Positions 1 to 12,579 of a stretch of DNA of 64,000 bases are shown here, piece by piece. Origin of the DNA: Schistosoma mansoni (Eukaryota; Platyhelminthes; Trematoda; Strigeidida; Schistosomatidae); the NCBI RefSeq assembly GCF_000237925.1, contig NW_017386011.1, forward strand, positions 1 through 64,000, read 5' to 3'. A model generated the notes under the pieces. It did not search any database. It was not told the origin of the DNA and saw only the letters and a program-made list of their open reading frames with translations. The position numbers and the translations under genes are program-made. Every line of letters begins with the position of its first letter. The first letter of the stretch is position 1.

Positions 1-3000
1 AGCTTCGATAAAAGCTGGTTTGACTCGGTCTATGCTAATTACATCCGTTTTTCCGGCTTTATCTACTGTAATAGTTTTATCATTTCTTCTAATAACTTTA
101 AATGGACCATCGTAAGCTGGTTGTAAGGGACGCTGCACATTATCCCTTCTGATAAACACATGGGTACTGTCGCTCAGTTGCTTTGGTATGTACACACGTT
201 GTTGATGCTGTCTGGGAAGTGTTATTCTTAGGTTACCCATATGCTGCTTTAGACGTTGTACATAGTTGGTTAAATCAGTTGGAAGACTTTTACTTGAGGC
301 GAAAATCTCTCCTGGAAGACGTAAAGTGGTTCCATAAACCAACTCTGCTGGGCAGCATCCTATATCTTGTTTAATTGTTGATCTTAAACCTAACATGACT
401 AATGGGAGCTTGCTGGCCCAATCATTATTGCTAATAGCAGATGTAAGAGAGGCTTTGAGTTGCCGATGTAATCTTTCTACCATACCATTCGCCATCGGAT
501 GGTAGGATGTTGTCCGAATACGCTTGATTCCTAGGAGTTCAGTGAGTTGTTGAAAGAGGTGGCTCTCAAATTGGGCTCCTCGATCGGTTGTAATATGTGC
601 AGGCACACCATAATGAGAGATCCAATGCTCTACTAAGGTTTTGGCTATAGTTTCGGCCGAAATGTCTTTTATGGGTACTGCTACAGGCCATCGTGTAAAT
701 CTATCAATGCAGGTAAAAATATAATTAAAGCCGTTTGAAATCGGCAGCGGTCCTACAATGTCAATATGTATATGCTCAAATCTGCTATCAGGATGACGAA
801 AAGGACCTATTGCGGAACTGGTGTGACGATTTACTTTAACTTTTTGGCATTTTATGCAAGTTTGCGTCCAATTACGAACATCCCGGTTCATACTTGGCCA
901 TACAAAACGTTCGCTGATTAATTTGATTGTGGCCTTTATCCCAGGATGTGATATGTTATGCATAGTGTCGAAAACCTTTCGTCTTAGAGTCTTCGGAATA
1001 AATGGTCTTGGTCGGCCCGTAGAAATATCGCACATAATACTCACGTTTTCGATTGAAGTTTCTTTTAGTACCAGAGAGGTTGTATTGTCAGACTTCAGTC
1101 TGTTTAACTCGACATCTATATTTTGTAATTCTGCTAATTCGTGATAATCGATTTCAAATTGGACGAGAGCGTTTATTGTCGTTCTTGATAATGCGTCAGC
1201 TACTTCGTTTTCTTGGCCTTTAATATATCGTATGTCAGAAGTGAACTTGGAAATAAACTCTAACTGTCTGATCTCCCTCGGAGAGTAATTATCTTGCTTT
1301 GCGCTTAGTGCGTTCGTGAGTGGTTTGTGGTCCGTATAAACAGTAAAATTTATGCCTTCTACCATATGTCGAAAATGTTTTATTGCCAAGTAAATTGATA
1401 GTAATTCTCTTCCGAAAGTACTATATCTCGTTTGCGTGGGATTCAGTCTCTTTGATAAGAATGAAAGCGGTTCCCATGTGCCATTTACTAACTGTTGTAA
1501 AACAGCTCCTACCGCCACATTCGATGCATCTGTCATGATAGCTAACGGTGTTTCGCTCTTTCTTCTAGCTAATGTCGTCTTTTTGTTGAGTGTCTTCTTG
1601 GCATTCTCGAAGGCCTGTATTGCCTCTGCTGATAATTGGAATGTCCGGGAGTGTCCCCGTAACGCATCGGTCAGTGGTTGAAGTATTGCTGCACAATTCG
1701 GAATAAAACGTCTGTAATAATTTATTAGTCCCAGAAGTCGTCGTAATTTCTTTCGTGTATCGGGCAACGGATAGTCTCTGATGGTATCGATTTCTGTAGA
1801 GATCGGTGTGATACCTTGAGAAGTTACCATGTGTCCAAGGAACTGTAAGGATCCTTTTCCAAACTCACACTTCTCAATGTTTATGGAAATACCATGATCT
1901 CTTAGTCGCGCGAATAATTGCCGTAGTTGTTGTATGTGCTCGTCCATAGTGGAGCTGGCTACTAGTAAATCGTCTATGTATGCGTATACTCCAGGTAAGC
2001 CTCTGATGACCTGGTCAATAAATCGTTGGAATGTTTGTGCTGCATTAGTCAGTCCGAAAGGCATGCGTAAGAATTCATATAGCCCAAAAGGGGTTGTTAC
2101 TGCTGTTTTTGGTATGTCTTGTGGAGCGACCGGGATGTGATAATACGCTCTAACTAAGTCAATCTTCGAGAATACTGTAGCACCTTCTATACTGTAGGTA
2201 AAATCATGGATGTGTGGTATAGGGTATCTATCGGCCATTGTTTGTTTATTAAGTGCTCGATAGTCTCCACATGGTCTTAATTCTCCGTTCTTTTTCGGAG
2301 CCATGTGCAATGGGGATGCCCACGGGCTGTTCGAAGGCCTTATTATGCCTAGCCTCATTAACTTGTCGAATTCCTGCTTTGCTATTGCTAGCCTTTTTGG
2401 GTCTAATCTTCTTGGCCTTGCATTAACCGGTGGCCCGTTGGTTACTATATGGTGTTGGATAGTATGCTTGAGATCTGTTTTATTGTACGTTACTTTTAAA
2501 AGCTCTCGAAACTCGTTTAACAATAATTTGCGTGGGTCGTTGCGGCTCTTATCTACCACTAGGTTCATAGAAACAGATTCTGTAAGTATTCCCGTAATCG
2601 AAGTAGTATGGGTACCGTTTATGAGTCGATGTCGCCGTGAGTCTACGAGTAAATCGAAATTGCTTAAGAAATCGATTCCTATTATAGGTACCGATACGTC
2701 TGCTATGACAAAATCCCAACGGTATGTGGCGCCTCTTCCGAAATTTAAAGACACCATTCGTTTGCCATATGTTTTAATATCTGATTTATTCGCCGCTTTT
2801 AGAACTAATGAAGTGTTAAGGCTTCTTTTGTCGTCACATACTGGGGGTACTACGCTAATTTCAGCTCCCGTGTCCACCAAGAATTGAGTGCCTGTCATTC
2901 GATCTTGTATATAAAATAGTCGGCTGTTTGAGGGCTTTATGTTCGCTGCAGGCGTTGTCATGGACAACCGAGGGTACCGTTTACTTGCCGTGCTAAATCT

Positions 3001-3768
3001 ACAAGGTTGTAAGCATTTTCTTGCTCTATAACCATACATTTGATGATACCAACATATCAGCGGCGTTGCGCGTCTTCTGGAAGCTGATCGGCTTCTCCCG
3101 CGCGTGCGCTCTCGTGATAATTTTCGTGGTCTCTCGCTCTGGGTAAACTCTGTGAGTTTGCGGCATAAAACATCTACCTCCTTCTGCAGAGTGCTGATTC
3201 TATCGTCTACTGTCACGCTGTGTGATTGAGGGCTTGCTTGCTTTGCTCTTTCGTATATTCTATCAGCTATTTTCGCTATGTTGTCTATGTCAGCGTCAGT
3301 ATCTCCAACAGCCAAGATTTGCTGAATACTGGACGGGAGTCGGCGAAGCCACAGTTGATAAAATAAGTTATTGTCTATTTTTCTATCACCTAGTACACTT
3401 TTCATATGAGTTTTTAACTGTGATGGAGTTCTATCCCCCATTTGTACCTGGTTGAGAAGCTGCTCAACAGCGTGTTGGTCACTTAGTGCGACTGCCTTAA
3501 TTACTGCCTGCTTTAGTACATCGTATGGTTTTTCAGTATCCGGTTTAGATAACGCCTCTCGTACGCTTTCTGCTACTTCGTCTGGGAGGAGAGTGCTTGT
3601 GAGGCCGAATTTATCTCTTTGTAAGTTAATACGATTAGCCAGAAAATAGTTTTCGAGTCTAATGAACCACAGCTGAGGGTCGGTGACCTTAAAAGAGGGG
3701 ACTGAAAGGTTAAGAGTTCTCACGGACGAAGTTTGCTGTACACTTGACATAGTGTTTTCGGAAGACAT
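1..3768 (-). CDS. Gag-Pol polyprotein of Gypsy element (partial)
   Basis: A fossil-element frame starting at the ATG at 3768-3766 and still open at the window edge, about 1256 codons. Approximate residue positions: Gag 1-260 with a CHCC zinc motif near 239-256; protease motif DTGAE near 297; reverse transcriptase with YIDD near 598; RNase H after it; integrase zinc region near 930-970 and the TDRGAQFES part of its catalytic core near 1060. Gag and Pol appear as one continuous frame here, unlike the element at 7591. It was not in the supplied list of closed frames because no stop lies inside the window. The visible part looks whole. Confidence 0.85.
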   Translation of the reverse strand, partial: MSSENTMSSVQQTSSVRTLNLSVPSFKVTDPQLWFIRLENYFLANRINLQRDKFGLTSTLLPDEVAESVREALSKPDTEKPYDVLKQAVIKAVALSDQHAVEQLLNQVQMGDRTPSQLKTHMKSVLGDRKIDNNLFYQLWLRRLPSSIQQILAVGDTDADIDNIAKIADRIYERAKQASPQSHSVTVDDRISTLQKEVDVLCRKLTEFTQSERPRKLSRERTRGRSRSASRRRATPLICWYHQMYGYRARKCLQPCRFSTASKRYPRLSMTTPAANIKPSNSRLFYIQDRMTGTQFLVDTGAEISVVPPVCDDKRSLNTSLVLKAANKSDIKTYGKRMVSLNFGRGATYRWDFVIADVSVPIIGIDFLSNFDLLVDSRRHRLINGTHTTSITGILTESVSMNLVVDKSRNDPRKLLLNEFRELLKVTYNKTDLKHTIQHHIVTNGPPVNARPRRLDPKRLAIAKQEFDKLMRLGIIRPSNSPWASPLHMAPKKNGELRPCGDYRALNKQTMADRYPIPHIHDFTYSIEGATVFSKIDLVRAYYHIPVAPQDIPKTAVTTPFGLYEFLRMPFGLTNAAQTFQRFIDQVIRGLPGVYAYIDDLLVASSTMDEHIQQLRQLFARLRDHGISINIEKCEFGKGSLQFLGHMVTSQGITPISTEIDTIRDYPLPDTRKKLRRLLGLINYYRRFIPNCAAILQPLTDALRGHSRTFQLSAEAIQAFENAKKTLNKKTTLARRKSETPLAIMTDASNVAVGAVLQQLVNGTWEPLSFLSKRLNPTQTRYSTFGRELLSIYLAIKHFRHMVEGINFTVYTDHKPLTNALSAKQDNYSPREIRQLEFISKFTSDIRYIKGQENEVADALSRTTINALVQFEIDYHELAELQNIDVELNRLKSDNTTSLVLKETSIENVSIMCDISTGRPRPFIPKTLRRKVFDTMHNISHPGIKATIKLISERFVWPSMNRDVRNWTQTCIKCQKVKVNRHTSSAIGPFRHPDSRFEHIHIDIVGPLPISNGFNYIFTCIDRFTRWPVAVPIKDISAETIAKTLVEHWISHYGVPAHITTDRGAQFESHLFQQLTELLGIKRIRTTSYHPMANGMVERLHRQLKASLTSAISNNDWASKLPLVMLGLRSTIKQDIGCCPAELVYGTTLRLPGEIFASSKSLPTDLTNYVQRLKQHMGNLRITLPRQHQQRVYIPKQLSDSTHVFIRRDNVQRPLQPAYDGPFKVIRRNDKTITVDKAGKTDVISIDRVKPAFIEA

Positions 3769-4120
3769 GCTTACAAAAAGTTTTGAGTAGTACACAAATA
3801 TGATGTAGATGTCACAAAAAAAATAGACGAACAGAAACAATGATAATAATAAATGGTACAATTTATAAAATGGAACAGACTTACTAAATTGCACCAATAT
3901 ATCAATTGTTTGTAAATGATCGTTATTAAGTATGAATATAATCGTTAAGTTCAATGTTTGTGAGTTAATCTACGTGTAATTAAAATTGTGATATAATAAA
4001 TCCACAATTATGATTATGATATAGATAATAATCCGATTTGAGACGCAGCGCTTTGAATTTTCGGGATTAGATTATATCGTCGAAAATTGTTTTGTGATCG
4101 CTCGGCGAGGCTTCCAATTC

Positions 4121-4564
4121 TGTAGTGCCGCTATTCGTTAATCGTTTACTTCGATAACCGTTATAATTCTAAACTTAACGGTGCGTAAAATCAGAAGACG
4201 AAGGAAAGCAGCAACTACAGTTTATTATCGAACCACACGCAGTTATCCAATATTACAGACACGTTAAGCAAGCATGTAAGAGTAGTGCTGTAGAGCCGAA
4301 TGAATGAGTAAGCGTCTACAGTATGGTGTAGCGTGTAGAGCAAAGAGCAAGCAGGGCAGTGCAGTGCAGTTAACAGGATTAAAATGTACATATATATATA
4401 AGTAGAAAAGCATGAATCATCGGATCAAATAAGTGATTATTAATAATGCTAGTGGAATGAATACGTGCGTGGGCGGTAAGCAATGTTCAAGCGTATATAA
4501 TAAAAGTACAATGGTATAGATGGGTTGTTATTGTATGAATGACTGTCCATTAAATAAGTTAACA
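4121..4564 (-). repeat. Putative 5' LTR of the minus-strand Gypsy element
   Basis: On the minus strand the block runs from TGTTAAC to CACTACA, with a TATA-like run (TTATATATATAT) and an AATAAA signal close to its 3' end, as expected of U3-R-U5. A TGG-starting stretch at about 4097-4116, four bases inside the LTR, is a possible primer-binding site. The outer boundary is chosen from the TG...CA ends only, because the partner LTR is outside the window. Confidence 0.5.
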
Positions 4565-4613
4565 AAAGGGCTTAGCTAAATTAGATGTAAACAAACTCAA
4601 TTGTATCTGAGTT

Positions 4614-6420
4614 GCTATAATTAATAGTGTCATATAGTCAGTGTGTACATTACAAAATGGTGATTTCTTCCAATCGTATCTTGTTGCATTCGACAGTATT
4701 AATATGCATGAATTAATAAATGAGTAGATATATTGTCTGCCTAATTTCCTCTTTCATATATCCCTGTGTGGATTAGTCAATGGCTAAACATATGCAAAAG
4801 ACATTTTCAAATATCCATCCTCACTTTGTCGAAGAAGACATCTGCACACCATAGTTATATTACACAGTATATCAGGTTAGAAAGACGTGGAATTTCACAC
4901 AGAAAACCGTAACAACACCATGACGATTTTAACACAACAACAAGCATGACGGTCGTTGAAATCGAGACACAGATACTTGATTTCAATTCAGATAATTTCA
5001 GTGTTCTACAGATCAACCTAATCACAAACACAAGGCTTCTTCACAATGAATTTCCACTATGACTTTATCGCAAGTGATACTACAATTTCGCTTCAAGTTG
5101 TGTAAACTCCTAACTCAAGTTGAATTTTCAATAAACAGTCACGGTTGAAAAGTGAGTCTTAGAAAAGTAGTACCATTTTGTTTCATACAATTTTCATCAA
5201 CACTTCAATGACACTTCGACCAATTTATTTTACACACGAAACAACTGATTGATGTGGACTGTACGAAAGATATATTAGATCCCTATGATAGATCACAGTC
5301 AATTTCTGTGTTGACATAATGATAATCAGGTACAAATAGAAGGAAACATTTGACAAACAGATGATTGTTCGTGTTGGTTAGTGTAAATCAGAATAAAAAT
5401 ACCAATCGTTACCTCCATCACACTCTATTGAACCCCTTAATAGCGATTCGAAATCTAGTTCTTCAGTTATCTGAAAAAAGGTAGTGGAATTCTGAGTCAA
5501 GGTCTGTCAACACACAACCACCTATATCAAAACCAAATAACCGTTGAAGCGATGTGTCGTCAATCGCATTATCTTATACAAAGACAACTAGTAAAATTTA
5601 CAGTAAGCACACTGATCTCCTATGTTCCCTTTCAACTATGCTCCATATGAATCCACTTGGTATTGTTCGTATGAATCTTCCCATTGATTTTTGGGACTGC
5701 AATTGATCAGTCTCTTGTGCTCCATCTAGTCTACAAAAATATTCTGACTCCCTCCTGTTGTCAACTTCAGTGAAATTAGATGAACTATCTATCTAACATG
5801 GAATGATGCGATACATTGTGAGATGAATATCCACGTCCGTTGGTAGAAATGTGATTGTGAATAAGTGAAATGTTATCGCACATGAATTTGTTATCATTTG
5901 GTGGAATTGTGTCGATATGTTCACTTTCATCCATTACTGTTCATTACCTTTGAGAATTCTTTCCACAATATGTCCTGATTACCTCGAAATAATCAAAACC
6001 GATTCAGTTGAACACACATGAAATCTTTCATCTCACTAGCTCTTTCTAGTTATCCACCATCTGTTGTGTTGCAAATAGTTGAGTTACTTACTATTGACAT
6101 TCGAATAGCCACATGCAGTGAAACGATCAAGATATTAGTAATAAGTCACTCTGAATATTCAACAGTGAACGTTTCAAACAGCTGATCTTTGAAAGACGTA
6201 GAAAAGCTTGAGAGAATATGACTGTCCTTGTACAGTACTCTAACTTAAACTGTTTGTCTTAAATCGGTGCAAAGACATACGTATTTCGTCAGATATCCCA
6301 TCGCTTCCTATTATTTAGTAATTTAAACAAAAGCTCATATAAAGTGTGTCACTAAGGTATTATTAATAGTGTCATATAGTCAGTGTGTACATTACAAAAT
6401 GGTGATTTCTTCCAATCGTA
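4614..6420 (-). repeat. Inverted, circularly permuted copy of CP391S-like gene intron 8-exon 9-intron 9
   Basis: Read on the minus strand, 6420 to about 4719 matches 22371 to about 24062 of the CP391S-like gene. At about 4718 the match jumps back and 4718-4614 matches 22334-22437. A 60-70 base stretch (22371-22437) is therefore present at both ends, at 4614-4680 and 6358-6420. The copy includes the 58-nt exon 9 (5470-5413, minus strand) with its splice sites intact and only a few substitutions. The jump falls where the donor ends share a short homology (TGAATYAAT). The order is what a circle, or a tandem dimer, of the 1.73-kb unit would give after reinsertion. Confidence 0.85.
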
Positions 6421-7590
6421 GAAAATGTATCTGAATACTTAACCAAAAACATGTCACTTTATAAGAGATATGTGTATGATATCTTAGTAATTGGTGAAAG
6501 AAAGGAAGATATAGACTGCCTTTTGAATAAATTTAATACTATCCAAAACCATGTCAGTCTTTCACGTGAAGAGGAGAAGAACGACCAGCTTCCCTTCTAA
6601 GATATACTTCTACACAGACGAGAAGATGGCTCAATAAAACGACCCATTTTTCAAAAACCGACGTGGACGTGTCAATATCTTAGTTACTACAGTTATTGCC
6701 CTGTACAATACAAACGTGGTTTGGTAAAGTGCCTTTTTAACAGGCTTCGTCGTATTTGCACAAATGACGCTATTGATGACGATGTAAGGTTGTTAACCAA
6801 GACATTAATCGGGAATGGTTATCGACCTAAATTTACCAATAGATGGAAGGTTCAGGGCACAGTGAGACCTACTGTAGCCTTGGTAGAGAAATAGCCTGTC
6901 TACATCACCTTACCATTTAGAGGTGATTCAAATAGCCTTTTATTGAAACAAAGACTTAAATCTGTTATCAACGAAACGTATTGTGCTGCGAAAGTCATAA
7001 TCAAGGAAAGAACGAGGTCCATGCTTCATTCAAAACCTAAAAGACATGAACACGATTGTGTCACATCCCACTGCGTTTACCAATTTAAATGTGTGTGTGG
7101 TCACACATACATAGGGAGGAGCAATCGTGATCTAAAAATTAGGGTGCGTGAACATGTACCAAAATGGTTGCAAAAACAAATACAGTCGAATGACCCGATA
7201 AGAGTAGAGAATAAACATCCATCATCCTCTATTGCTAAACATATAATCGAAACAGGTCATAAGATTGATCTAAACTCGGCTTTTGTGGTGTTGTTTAAAA
7301 GTGTAAAAGGGCGTATACTAAGGTTTATTGAAGCCTTAGCCATACGAAAATTCAAGCTTCCTTTGTGTATTCAAAAACAGTTTGTTCTCTCTTTAAACCT
7401 ACCCTGGTAATGTAGGCTTATTATCCAGAGTGATTGGGTGTCAAATTGTTTTCACATTATTTTATCATTATTATCATTGTCTATTTCTTAACCTTATTAC
7501 CAGTCTAGTTGACCTTTTATTTTTATATATAAATGTTCTTAACAAGTATATGTGTGATCAGATTGTTCGAAATGTATTGCGCTAATATAT
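6421..7590 (+). mobile_element. Penelope-like element, 5'-truncated
   Basis: The 3' part of a Penelope-like retroelement. It begins abruptly at 6421 next to the permuted gene copy. The first 470 bases encode the end of the reverse transcriptase palm and thumb in a broken frame; the palm motif reads YVYD where YVDD-like residues are expected. The GIY-YIG endonuclease follows, then an AT-rich 3' tail up to the LTR at 7591. The right boundary is uncertain because the Gypsy element was inserted next to it or in it. Confidence 0.8.
6943..7410 (+). CDS. GIY-YIG endonuclease end of a Penelope-like polyprotein
   Basis: An open frame of 155 codons, part of a longer Penelope-like polyprotein whose upstream frame is interrupted. 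It holds a Cys-rich segment (CVTSHCVYQFKCVCG, about residues 36-50) followed at once by HTYIGRS, the GIY-YIG core, and an Arg-rich helix (RDLKIRVREH). Downstream are HPSSSIAKHI and a conserved Glu in the helix RFIEALAIRKF. In this family the domain nicks DNA to prime reverse transcription. The copy is 5'-truncated with broken upstream coding, so it cannot act alone. The start codon given is only the first Met in the open stretch. Confidence 0.8.
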   Translation: MKQRLKSVINETYCAAKVIIKERTRSMLHSKPKRHEHDCVTSHCVYQFKCVCGHTYIGRSNRDLKIRVREHVPKWLQKQIQSNDPIRVENKHPSSSIAKHIIETGHKIDLNSAFVVLFKSVKGRILRFIEALAIRKFKLPLCIQKQFVLSLNLPW

Positions 7591-7916
7591 TGTAGCTGTA
7601 AATAATTCCCCAAAATCAATAGTTCATTAAGTGTTCGACATTGGATGCTGACCACGTTGTTTAAGTGGACTTGTTTAGCTGAAGGCTTTCGGTCATGCAT
7701 ACGCACCAGATCACGTTTCAACACAGCGTGGGACACAGCTCCTACGTTTCATTAGCCAGCTTATAGAAAAGGTCCTCGATATATTGGTAACGAATCAAAT
7801 ATATCTTTCCTGCCTCTTCTCGTCTGAATTCTGATTTCTATCTGACTGGGAACGATCAAACATAGAAGGTGCTACTGGTATCCAGTTGTAAAACTAGAAT
7901 ATCCGTTGCATCATCA
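7591..7916 (+). repeat. 5' LTR of CsRn1-clade element
   Basis: A 326-bp direct repeat with TG...CA ends, almost identical to 12580-12905. It is preceded by ATAT, repeated after the 3' LTR, which fits a 4-bp target-site duplication. Confidence 0.93.
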
Positions 7917-7917
7917 T

Positions 7918-7936
7918 TGGTGAGACCGACGTGATC
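7918..7936 (+). promoter_or_regulatory. Primer-binding site, tRNA-Trp type
   Basis: TGGTGAGACCGACGTGATC begins two bases after the 5' LTR. It resembles the complement of the tRNA-Trp 3' end (TGGTGACCCCGACGTGAT, from memory), the primer reported for CsRn1-clade elements. A near copy occurs at 51807. Confidence 0.75.
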
Positions 7937-8096
7937 TGGTACACCAAGTCAATATACTGTGAGTCTGTTCCATTTTGGAATATTATTATTCATTGTTATT
8001 CTTTATTTGAATTTTATATATTGTGATATACCTTTTTTCGCGAATTTTTTTTTCCGGATATATTTTAATTAGACATTTTTCGTTATCTATATTACT

Positions 8097-8930
8097 ATGA
8101 CGGAACACTCTCCTAAGGTTCTTAAGTTTAAGTCTATTCCCCTTATTTCGATTCAGTTAACGCCATTTTGGCCCGACAATATGGAGTCCTGGTTCTGCTA
8201 TGCAGAAGCCGATTTTTGCATGCACGGAATCACGGACTCGCGCACACGTTTCCTCGCTGTAGTTAAGGCGTTACCGCGCGAGTTTAACAGGTACGTAACA
8301 CCTAGTATGTTTACTAGTGATGTTTCCGAATCTTACGAAACGCTTAAGCTATCGATTTTAAAACGAGGAGACCTAACTGATCGACAAGGGTTAGACCAAC
8401 TCCTTAACAATATCGACTTGCAACATGGTTCTGCGACGGACATGTTGTTTAGAATGAGAGAAGTCATCGGCCAACGAACTTTCGATGATGGCCTATTTAG
8501 ACAACTTTTCTTGTCTAAACTCCCTCAACAGGTGCAGGCAGTGCTTGTTTCATTTCAAAACAATGCCATAGATGAACTAGCTGCATCTGCCGATCGAATC
8601 TTGGAAATCACTAGATCTTCTAAGGCCGAGGTTTTTTCCGTCAAAGAAAAACCCCAATCGACCTCGACTGACATGGCCGAACTATGTCACACGCTTACAC
8701 GATATCTTAGAGTTCGCAATGACCGTAGTCGGTCAAAAACCCTGCGTAGAAGCGCCTCACGTAAGCGATCTGGCTCTCGACCACGAGAGACAGACAATCC
8801 CGACTGGTGCTGGTATCATAACCAGTACGGTAAGTTTTCCAGAAATTGCAGGAAACCTTGCAATTATCCGACTTCAAAATCGATTGACACGAATAAGATT
8901 TCGGGAAACTCCCCAGCCGGCACGCGTTAA
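8097..8930 (+). CDS. Gag of CsRn1-clade element
   Basis: A fossil-element frame of 277 codons starting at the first ATG after the leader. The N-terminal two thirds match the capsid-like region shared with the other Gypsy copies in this window (WPDNMESWF, then FLAVVKALP and a helical region to about residue 190). A basic Arg/Ser-rich linker follows, then the CHCC zinc motif [18 protein letters not shown] at about residues 240-257. The CHCC spacing, rather than the usual CCHC, is a mark of the clade. Confidence 0.85.
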   Translation: MTEHSPKVLKFKSIPLISIQLTPFWPDNMESWFCYAEADFCMHGITDSRTRFLAVVKALPREFNRYVTPSMFTSDVSESYETLKLSILKRGDLTDRQGLDQLLNNIDLQHGSATDMLFRMREVIGQRTFDDGLFRQLFLSKLPQQVQAVLVSFQNNAIDELAASADRILEITRSSKAEVFSVKEKPQSTSTDMAELCHTLTRYLRVRNDRSRSKTLRRSASRKRSGSRPRETDNPDWCWYHNQYGKFSRNCRKPCNYPTSKSIDTNKISGNSPAGTR

Positions 8931-8977
8931 CGGCAACCGTAGCCGGCGAACACAGCCGTCTGTTATATGTCACGGAT

Positions 8978-11900
8978 GTGACTACGAAAGTTCGCTACCT
9001 CGTCGACACTGGCGCAGAAGTTAGCGTTCTTCCAGCAAATCCCGACGACAGACTTCGCGAGTCTGTTTTGAGTTTACAGGCGGCAAACGGAAAGCCAATC
9101 GCTACTTACGGTAAAAGGTACGTCTACCTTAACGTGGGTTTACGCAAACCCATACACTGGATTTTCGTGGTTGCAGATGTCTCTATGCCAATCATTGGTA
9201 TAGACCTGTTACAACACCACAATCTACTCATCGACACACGCGCACGAAGGTTAATAGACGGAAACACTAAGTTATCCGTTTGCGTAACTCCTTGTTCCGG
9301 TTGCAGGTTATCCCCGGTCACGATTAAGCACGCCATAGACCCATTGTACCAATCAGTACTCGACAAATACCCCGGGATACACCAATCGCAATCGAAATTG
9401 CCTTGTGTAACCAGCAATGTTACACATCACATCACGACTACAGGACCACCTGTATTTTCGAAAGCTCGAAGACTCGCTCCCGAGAAGCTTAGGTTAGCTA
9501 AAAACGAATTCGACCACATGATGGACCTAGGTATAATTCGACCATCGAATAGTCCATGGGCATCCCCATTGCACATGGTCCCTAAAAAGGGCAGCAATGA
9601 TTGGCGGCCAACTGGCGATTATCGGCGTCTGAATGCTAAAACCATTCCCGATCGTTACCCGCTGCCTCATATTCACGATTTGACAGCTACCTTGAAAGGT
9701 ACAACTGTCTTTTCGAAAATCGACTTGGTTAAAGCTTATAACCAAATCCCGATGGCACCTGACGACATTCCTAAAACCGCCATCATCACTCCCTTCGGTC
9801 TTTACGAATTTCTACGAATGCCTTTTGGTTTAAGAAACGCGGCTCAAACCTTCCAAAGGTTTATAGACGACGTCTTCCGAGGTCTCAACTTCGTACATGC
9901 GTATGTTGATGACTGTCTAATAGCAAGTCCGGACAGAGAATCACATCTCAAGCATCTGGACATTGTTTTCGATCGACTCCAACGGCATGGCATTACTGTC
10001 AACATTCAGAAATGCCAAATCGGAACTAACTGCTTAGACTTCTTAGGACACACTATTGATGCCCAAGGCATCCGACCCCTTAGGAGCAAAGTGGCGGCCA
10101 TTCTGGATTACCCAGAACCGACCACGATCAAGTACTTACGAACTTTCAACGAACTCGTGAGTTTCTATAGACGGTTCATACCCAAGTGCGCATCCCTAAT
10201 GAAACCGTTAACCGATCAACTTCGTGGAAATGCGAAATCAATTAGTTTGGACGACATAGCCCGTAAAGCATTCTCCACAGTTAAGGAACACATCGCTAAA
10301 GCAACCCTGCTTGCTCATCAGGACACTCAAGCGCCCATTAGTATCGCCGTAGACGCATCCGACTCAGCAATCGGAGCAGTCTTACAACAATGGGTTAACA
10401 ACTCGTGGCAACCATTAGGATTTTTCTCGAGACGGTTGCTAGACGCGGAATCTAGGTACAGCACGTTCGGTAGGGAACTCCTAGCTATGTATTGTGCTGT
10501 ACGGCATTTCCAACATTCCATCGAAGGAAGAGAATTCACGCTTTTTACCAATCACAAACCTCTTACCTTCTCTTTAAATTCATCTTCAGACAAGTACTCA
10601 CCACGAGAGTCTCGACAACTCGACTACATTTCGCAGTTTACTTCAGACATACAACATATTTCTGGAGCTAACAATGTAGTCGCAGGCGCCTTGTCTCGAA
10701 TAAATTCCTTGAACAGTTTCCAAGGAATCGACCTTCTTAAACTCGCTCAGCTTCAAAAAGAAGACATTGATCTTCAGCATGAGTTATCCTCGACAACTCT
10801 AAAACTAAGTATTAAGCAGATGGGAACAGGTAAGGAAACCTTACTTTGTGACACATCTACAGGTAGGGATCGTCCAATTGTACCAAAACATTATCGCCGC
10901 AACGTCTTCAATACGTTGCACAATCTTTCTCATCCAGGTGCTCGTGCAACAATCGAACTTATAGCCGAACGCTTTTGTTGGCCTGGCATGAATAAAGACG
11001 TGAGGGAGTGGGCACGCTCCTGTGTAAATTGTCAGAAATCTAAGGTCGTAAGACACAACAAATGTCCCTTAGGCTCTTTCAAAACCCCTGACGCTCGTTT
11101 CGACCACGTCCATATAGATTTAGTAGGACCCTTACCCGACTCGAACGGATACTCATATCTCCTAACATGCGTAGACCGTTTCACTCGATGGCCAGAAGCA
11201 GTACCGATTAAGGACATTACTGCTGAAACCGTGGCCCGTGCTTTCGTCGAACGATGGGTAGCAAATTTCGGCTGCCCTTCCACAATCACTACAGACCGCG
11301 GACGCCAGTTCGAATCTGGACTTTTCCGTTGTCTGACCTCACTATTAGGAATCACGCGCTTCCGAACGACCGCCTACCACCCACAAGCAAACGGGTTGGT
11401 AGAACGTTTTCATCGACAACTAAAAGCTTCATTATCAGCTTCAAACGTTTCACAGTGGACAGACGCTCTTCCACTCGTCTTGCTAGGTATCCGCAATGCA
11501 GTGAAAGCTGACATTGGATACACGGCATCTCAACTCGTTTACGGAACGACACTCCGACTCCCAGGAGAATTCGTGGATCATTCAGCTTCTTCATTGAACA
11601 TGGATCTAAACTCTTACACGAGTAGGCGTTCAGTTAAACCTGCTCACACTCGACCTCAATCTACTGATGTTTTCGTTCAACCCGAATTACGACATAGTAC
11701 ACACGTTTTCGTTCGTCGAGACTCACATCGACGACCCCTCGAATCAGCATACGAAGGACCCTTCAAAGTTCTTCAACGCGAACCTAAGTACTATGTAGTC
11801 GATAAGAACGGTACGAAAGATAGCATCAGTATCGATCGACTCAAAGCTGCGTACCTAGAAGGAAACCCTAGCTATGTCGATTTTCCTTCGGTACAAGCAA

Positions 11901-12046
11901 ACGACACAGCTACTACACTCGTAGTACCCTACACGACAACCGACACACAACTTGATACTTCGTCAACGTCGATAGAAAAACCTAAAACAACGCGTTCTGG
12001 AAGACGAGTAAGATTTCCAGAACATCTTAACGAATATTGCACGTAG
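8978..12046 (+). CDS. Pol of CsRn1-clade element: protease, RT, RNase H, integrase
   Basis: A fossil-element frame of 1022 codons. In order: protease with [11 protein letters not shown] at residues 9-19; reverse transcriptase from about 180 with YVDD near 308; RNase H with [12 protein letters not shown] near 460; the integrase zinc region (HNLSHPG to CVNCQK) near 648-685; the integrase core with HIDLVGPLP and TDRGRQFES near 710-780 and [14 protein letters not shown] near 803-816; then a C-terminal integrase region ending in a Lys/Arg-rich tail. It lies in a different frame from Gag; how Pol is translated in this clade is not settled by the sequence. Confidence 0.9.
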   Translation: MTTKVRYLVDTGAEVSVLPANPDDRLRESVLSLQAANGKPIATYGKRYVYLNVGLRKPIHWIFVVADVSMPIIGIDLLQHHNLLIDTRARRLIDGNTKLSVCVTPCSGCRLSPVTIKHAIDPLYQSVLDKYPGIHQSQSKLPCVTSNVTHHITTTGPPVFSKARRLAPEKLRLAKNEFDHMMDLGIIRPSNSPWASPLHMVPKKGSNDWRPTGDYRRLNAKTIPDRYPLPHIHDLTATLKGTTVFSKIDLVKAYNQIPMAPDDIPKTAIITPFGLYEFLRMPFGLRNAAQTFQRFIDDVFRGLNFVHAYVDDCLIASPDRESHLKHLDIVFDRLQRHGITVNIQKCQIGTNCLDFLGHTIDAQGIRPLRSKVAAILDYPEPTTIKYLRTFNELVSFYRRFIPKCASLMKPLTDQLRGNAKSISLDDIARKAFSTVKEHIAKATLLAHQDTQAPISIAVDASDSAIGAVLQQWVNNSWQPLGFFSRRLLDAESRYSTFGRELLAMYCAVRHFQHSIEGREFTLFTNHKPLTFSLNSSSDKYSPRESRQLDYISQFTSDIQHISGANNVVAGALSRINSLNSFQGIDLLKLAQLQKEDIDLQHELSSTTLKLSIKQMGTGKETLLCDTSTGRDRPIVPKHYRRNVFNTLHNLSHPGARATIELIAERFCWPGMNKDVREWARSCVNCQKSKVVRHNKCPLGSFKTPDARFDHVHIDLVGPLPDSNGYSYLLTCVDRFTRWPEAVPIKDITAETVARAFVERWVANFGCPSTITTDRGRQFESGLFRCLTSLLGITRFRTTAYHPQANGLVERFHRQLKASLSASNVSQWTDALPLVLLGIRNAVKADIGYTASQLVYGTTLRLPGEFVDHSASSLNMDLNSYTSRRSVKPAHTRPQSTDVFVQPELRHSTHVFVRRDSHRRPLESAYEGPFKVLQREPKYYVVDKNGTKDSISIDRLKAAYLEGNPSYVDFPSVQANDTATTLVVPYTTTDTQLDTSSTSIEKPKTTRSGRRVRFPEHLNEYCT

Positions 12047-12579
12047 GACATAAGCTTTATCTTGAATTACCCTTCCATAGTTCATTATAAAAAAATTTTT
12101 TAATATGCTCATTTTTTTATTTATATAAAAAAAAACCAAAAAAAACAAAACACTTTTATTTTTTTTGAGCGTATATATATATTTTTTATATATAAAAAAA
12201 CACAAAAAAAACACTTTTTTCCTGATCGCTTTTACACTGTTGGTAAGTGTATTAGTTTATTTTTTTCCGCTCATCTTGTGTCCCTACGCATGTACGAGTG
12301 TATTTCCGACATACACTCACACGTTTTATTTTTTCCTCTTTTCCAGGACGGCTGGAAAAGAACGACGAAGTTTCGCAAGAAACCGAAATTTTCATTGTAC
12401 TATATTTCTTTATTGCTATGTTGTACATTTTCGTCCCTTAGCTTAAGGAAAGACGACCAGACGCTGCTAAACGAAGCAAGCTATCAGAAGAGTGTTTACC
12501 AACGACAAACTTGTTGGGTTTAAACTTCTGGATGGTCACGTCTTAGGGGCATCACTACCTCACTAGGAAGGGAGTGATC
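12047..12579 (+). other. 3' untranslated part of the Gypsy element, homopolymer-rich
   Basis: Between the Pol stop and the 3' LTR lie long A and T runs and short AT repeats (about 12085-12220), then a more balanced stretch. A purine-rich tract (AGGAAGGGAGTGA, about 12567-12579) abuts the LTR and is the likely polypurine tract. Short frames here are low-complexity products and not genes. Confidence 0.7.

Larger units (their letters stand above)
1..4564 (-). mobile_element. Gypsy (Ty3) LTR retrotransposon, CsRn1-like, cut by window edge
   Basis: An LTR element read on the minus strand. From its 5' side it has a putative 5' LTR (4121-4564), a leader, and one long gag-pol frame that runs off the left edge of the window. 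The gene order inside is Gag, protease, reverse transcriptase, RNase H, integrase, the Ty3/Gypsy order. The Gag zinc motif is of the CHCC kind known from CsRn1, Kabuki and Boudicca. The visible part looks whole, so the copy may be fairly young. The second LTR lies outside the window, so LTR divergence cannot be judged. It is a different subfamily from the element at 7591-12905. Confidence 0.85.

Noticed and set aside
9124-11594. Minus-strand frames of 70-110 codons inside the Gypsy Pol
   Set aside because: Shadows of the plus-strand Pol frame.
12165-12523. Overlapping frames of 81-93 codons before the 3' LTR
   Set aside because: Low-complexity untranslated part of the Gypsy element.
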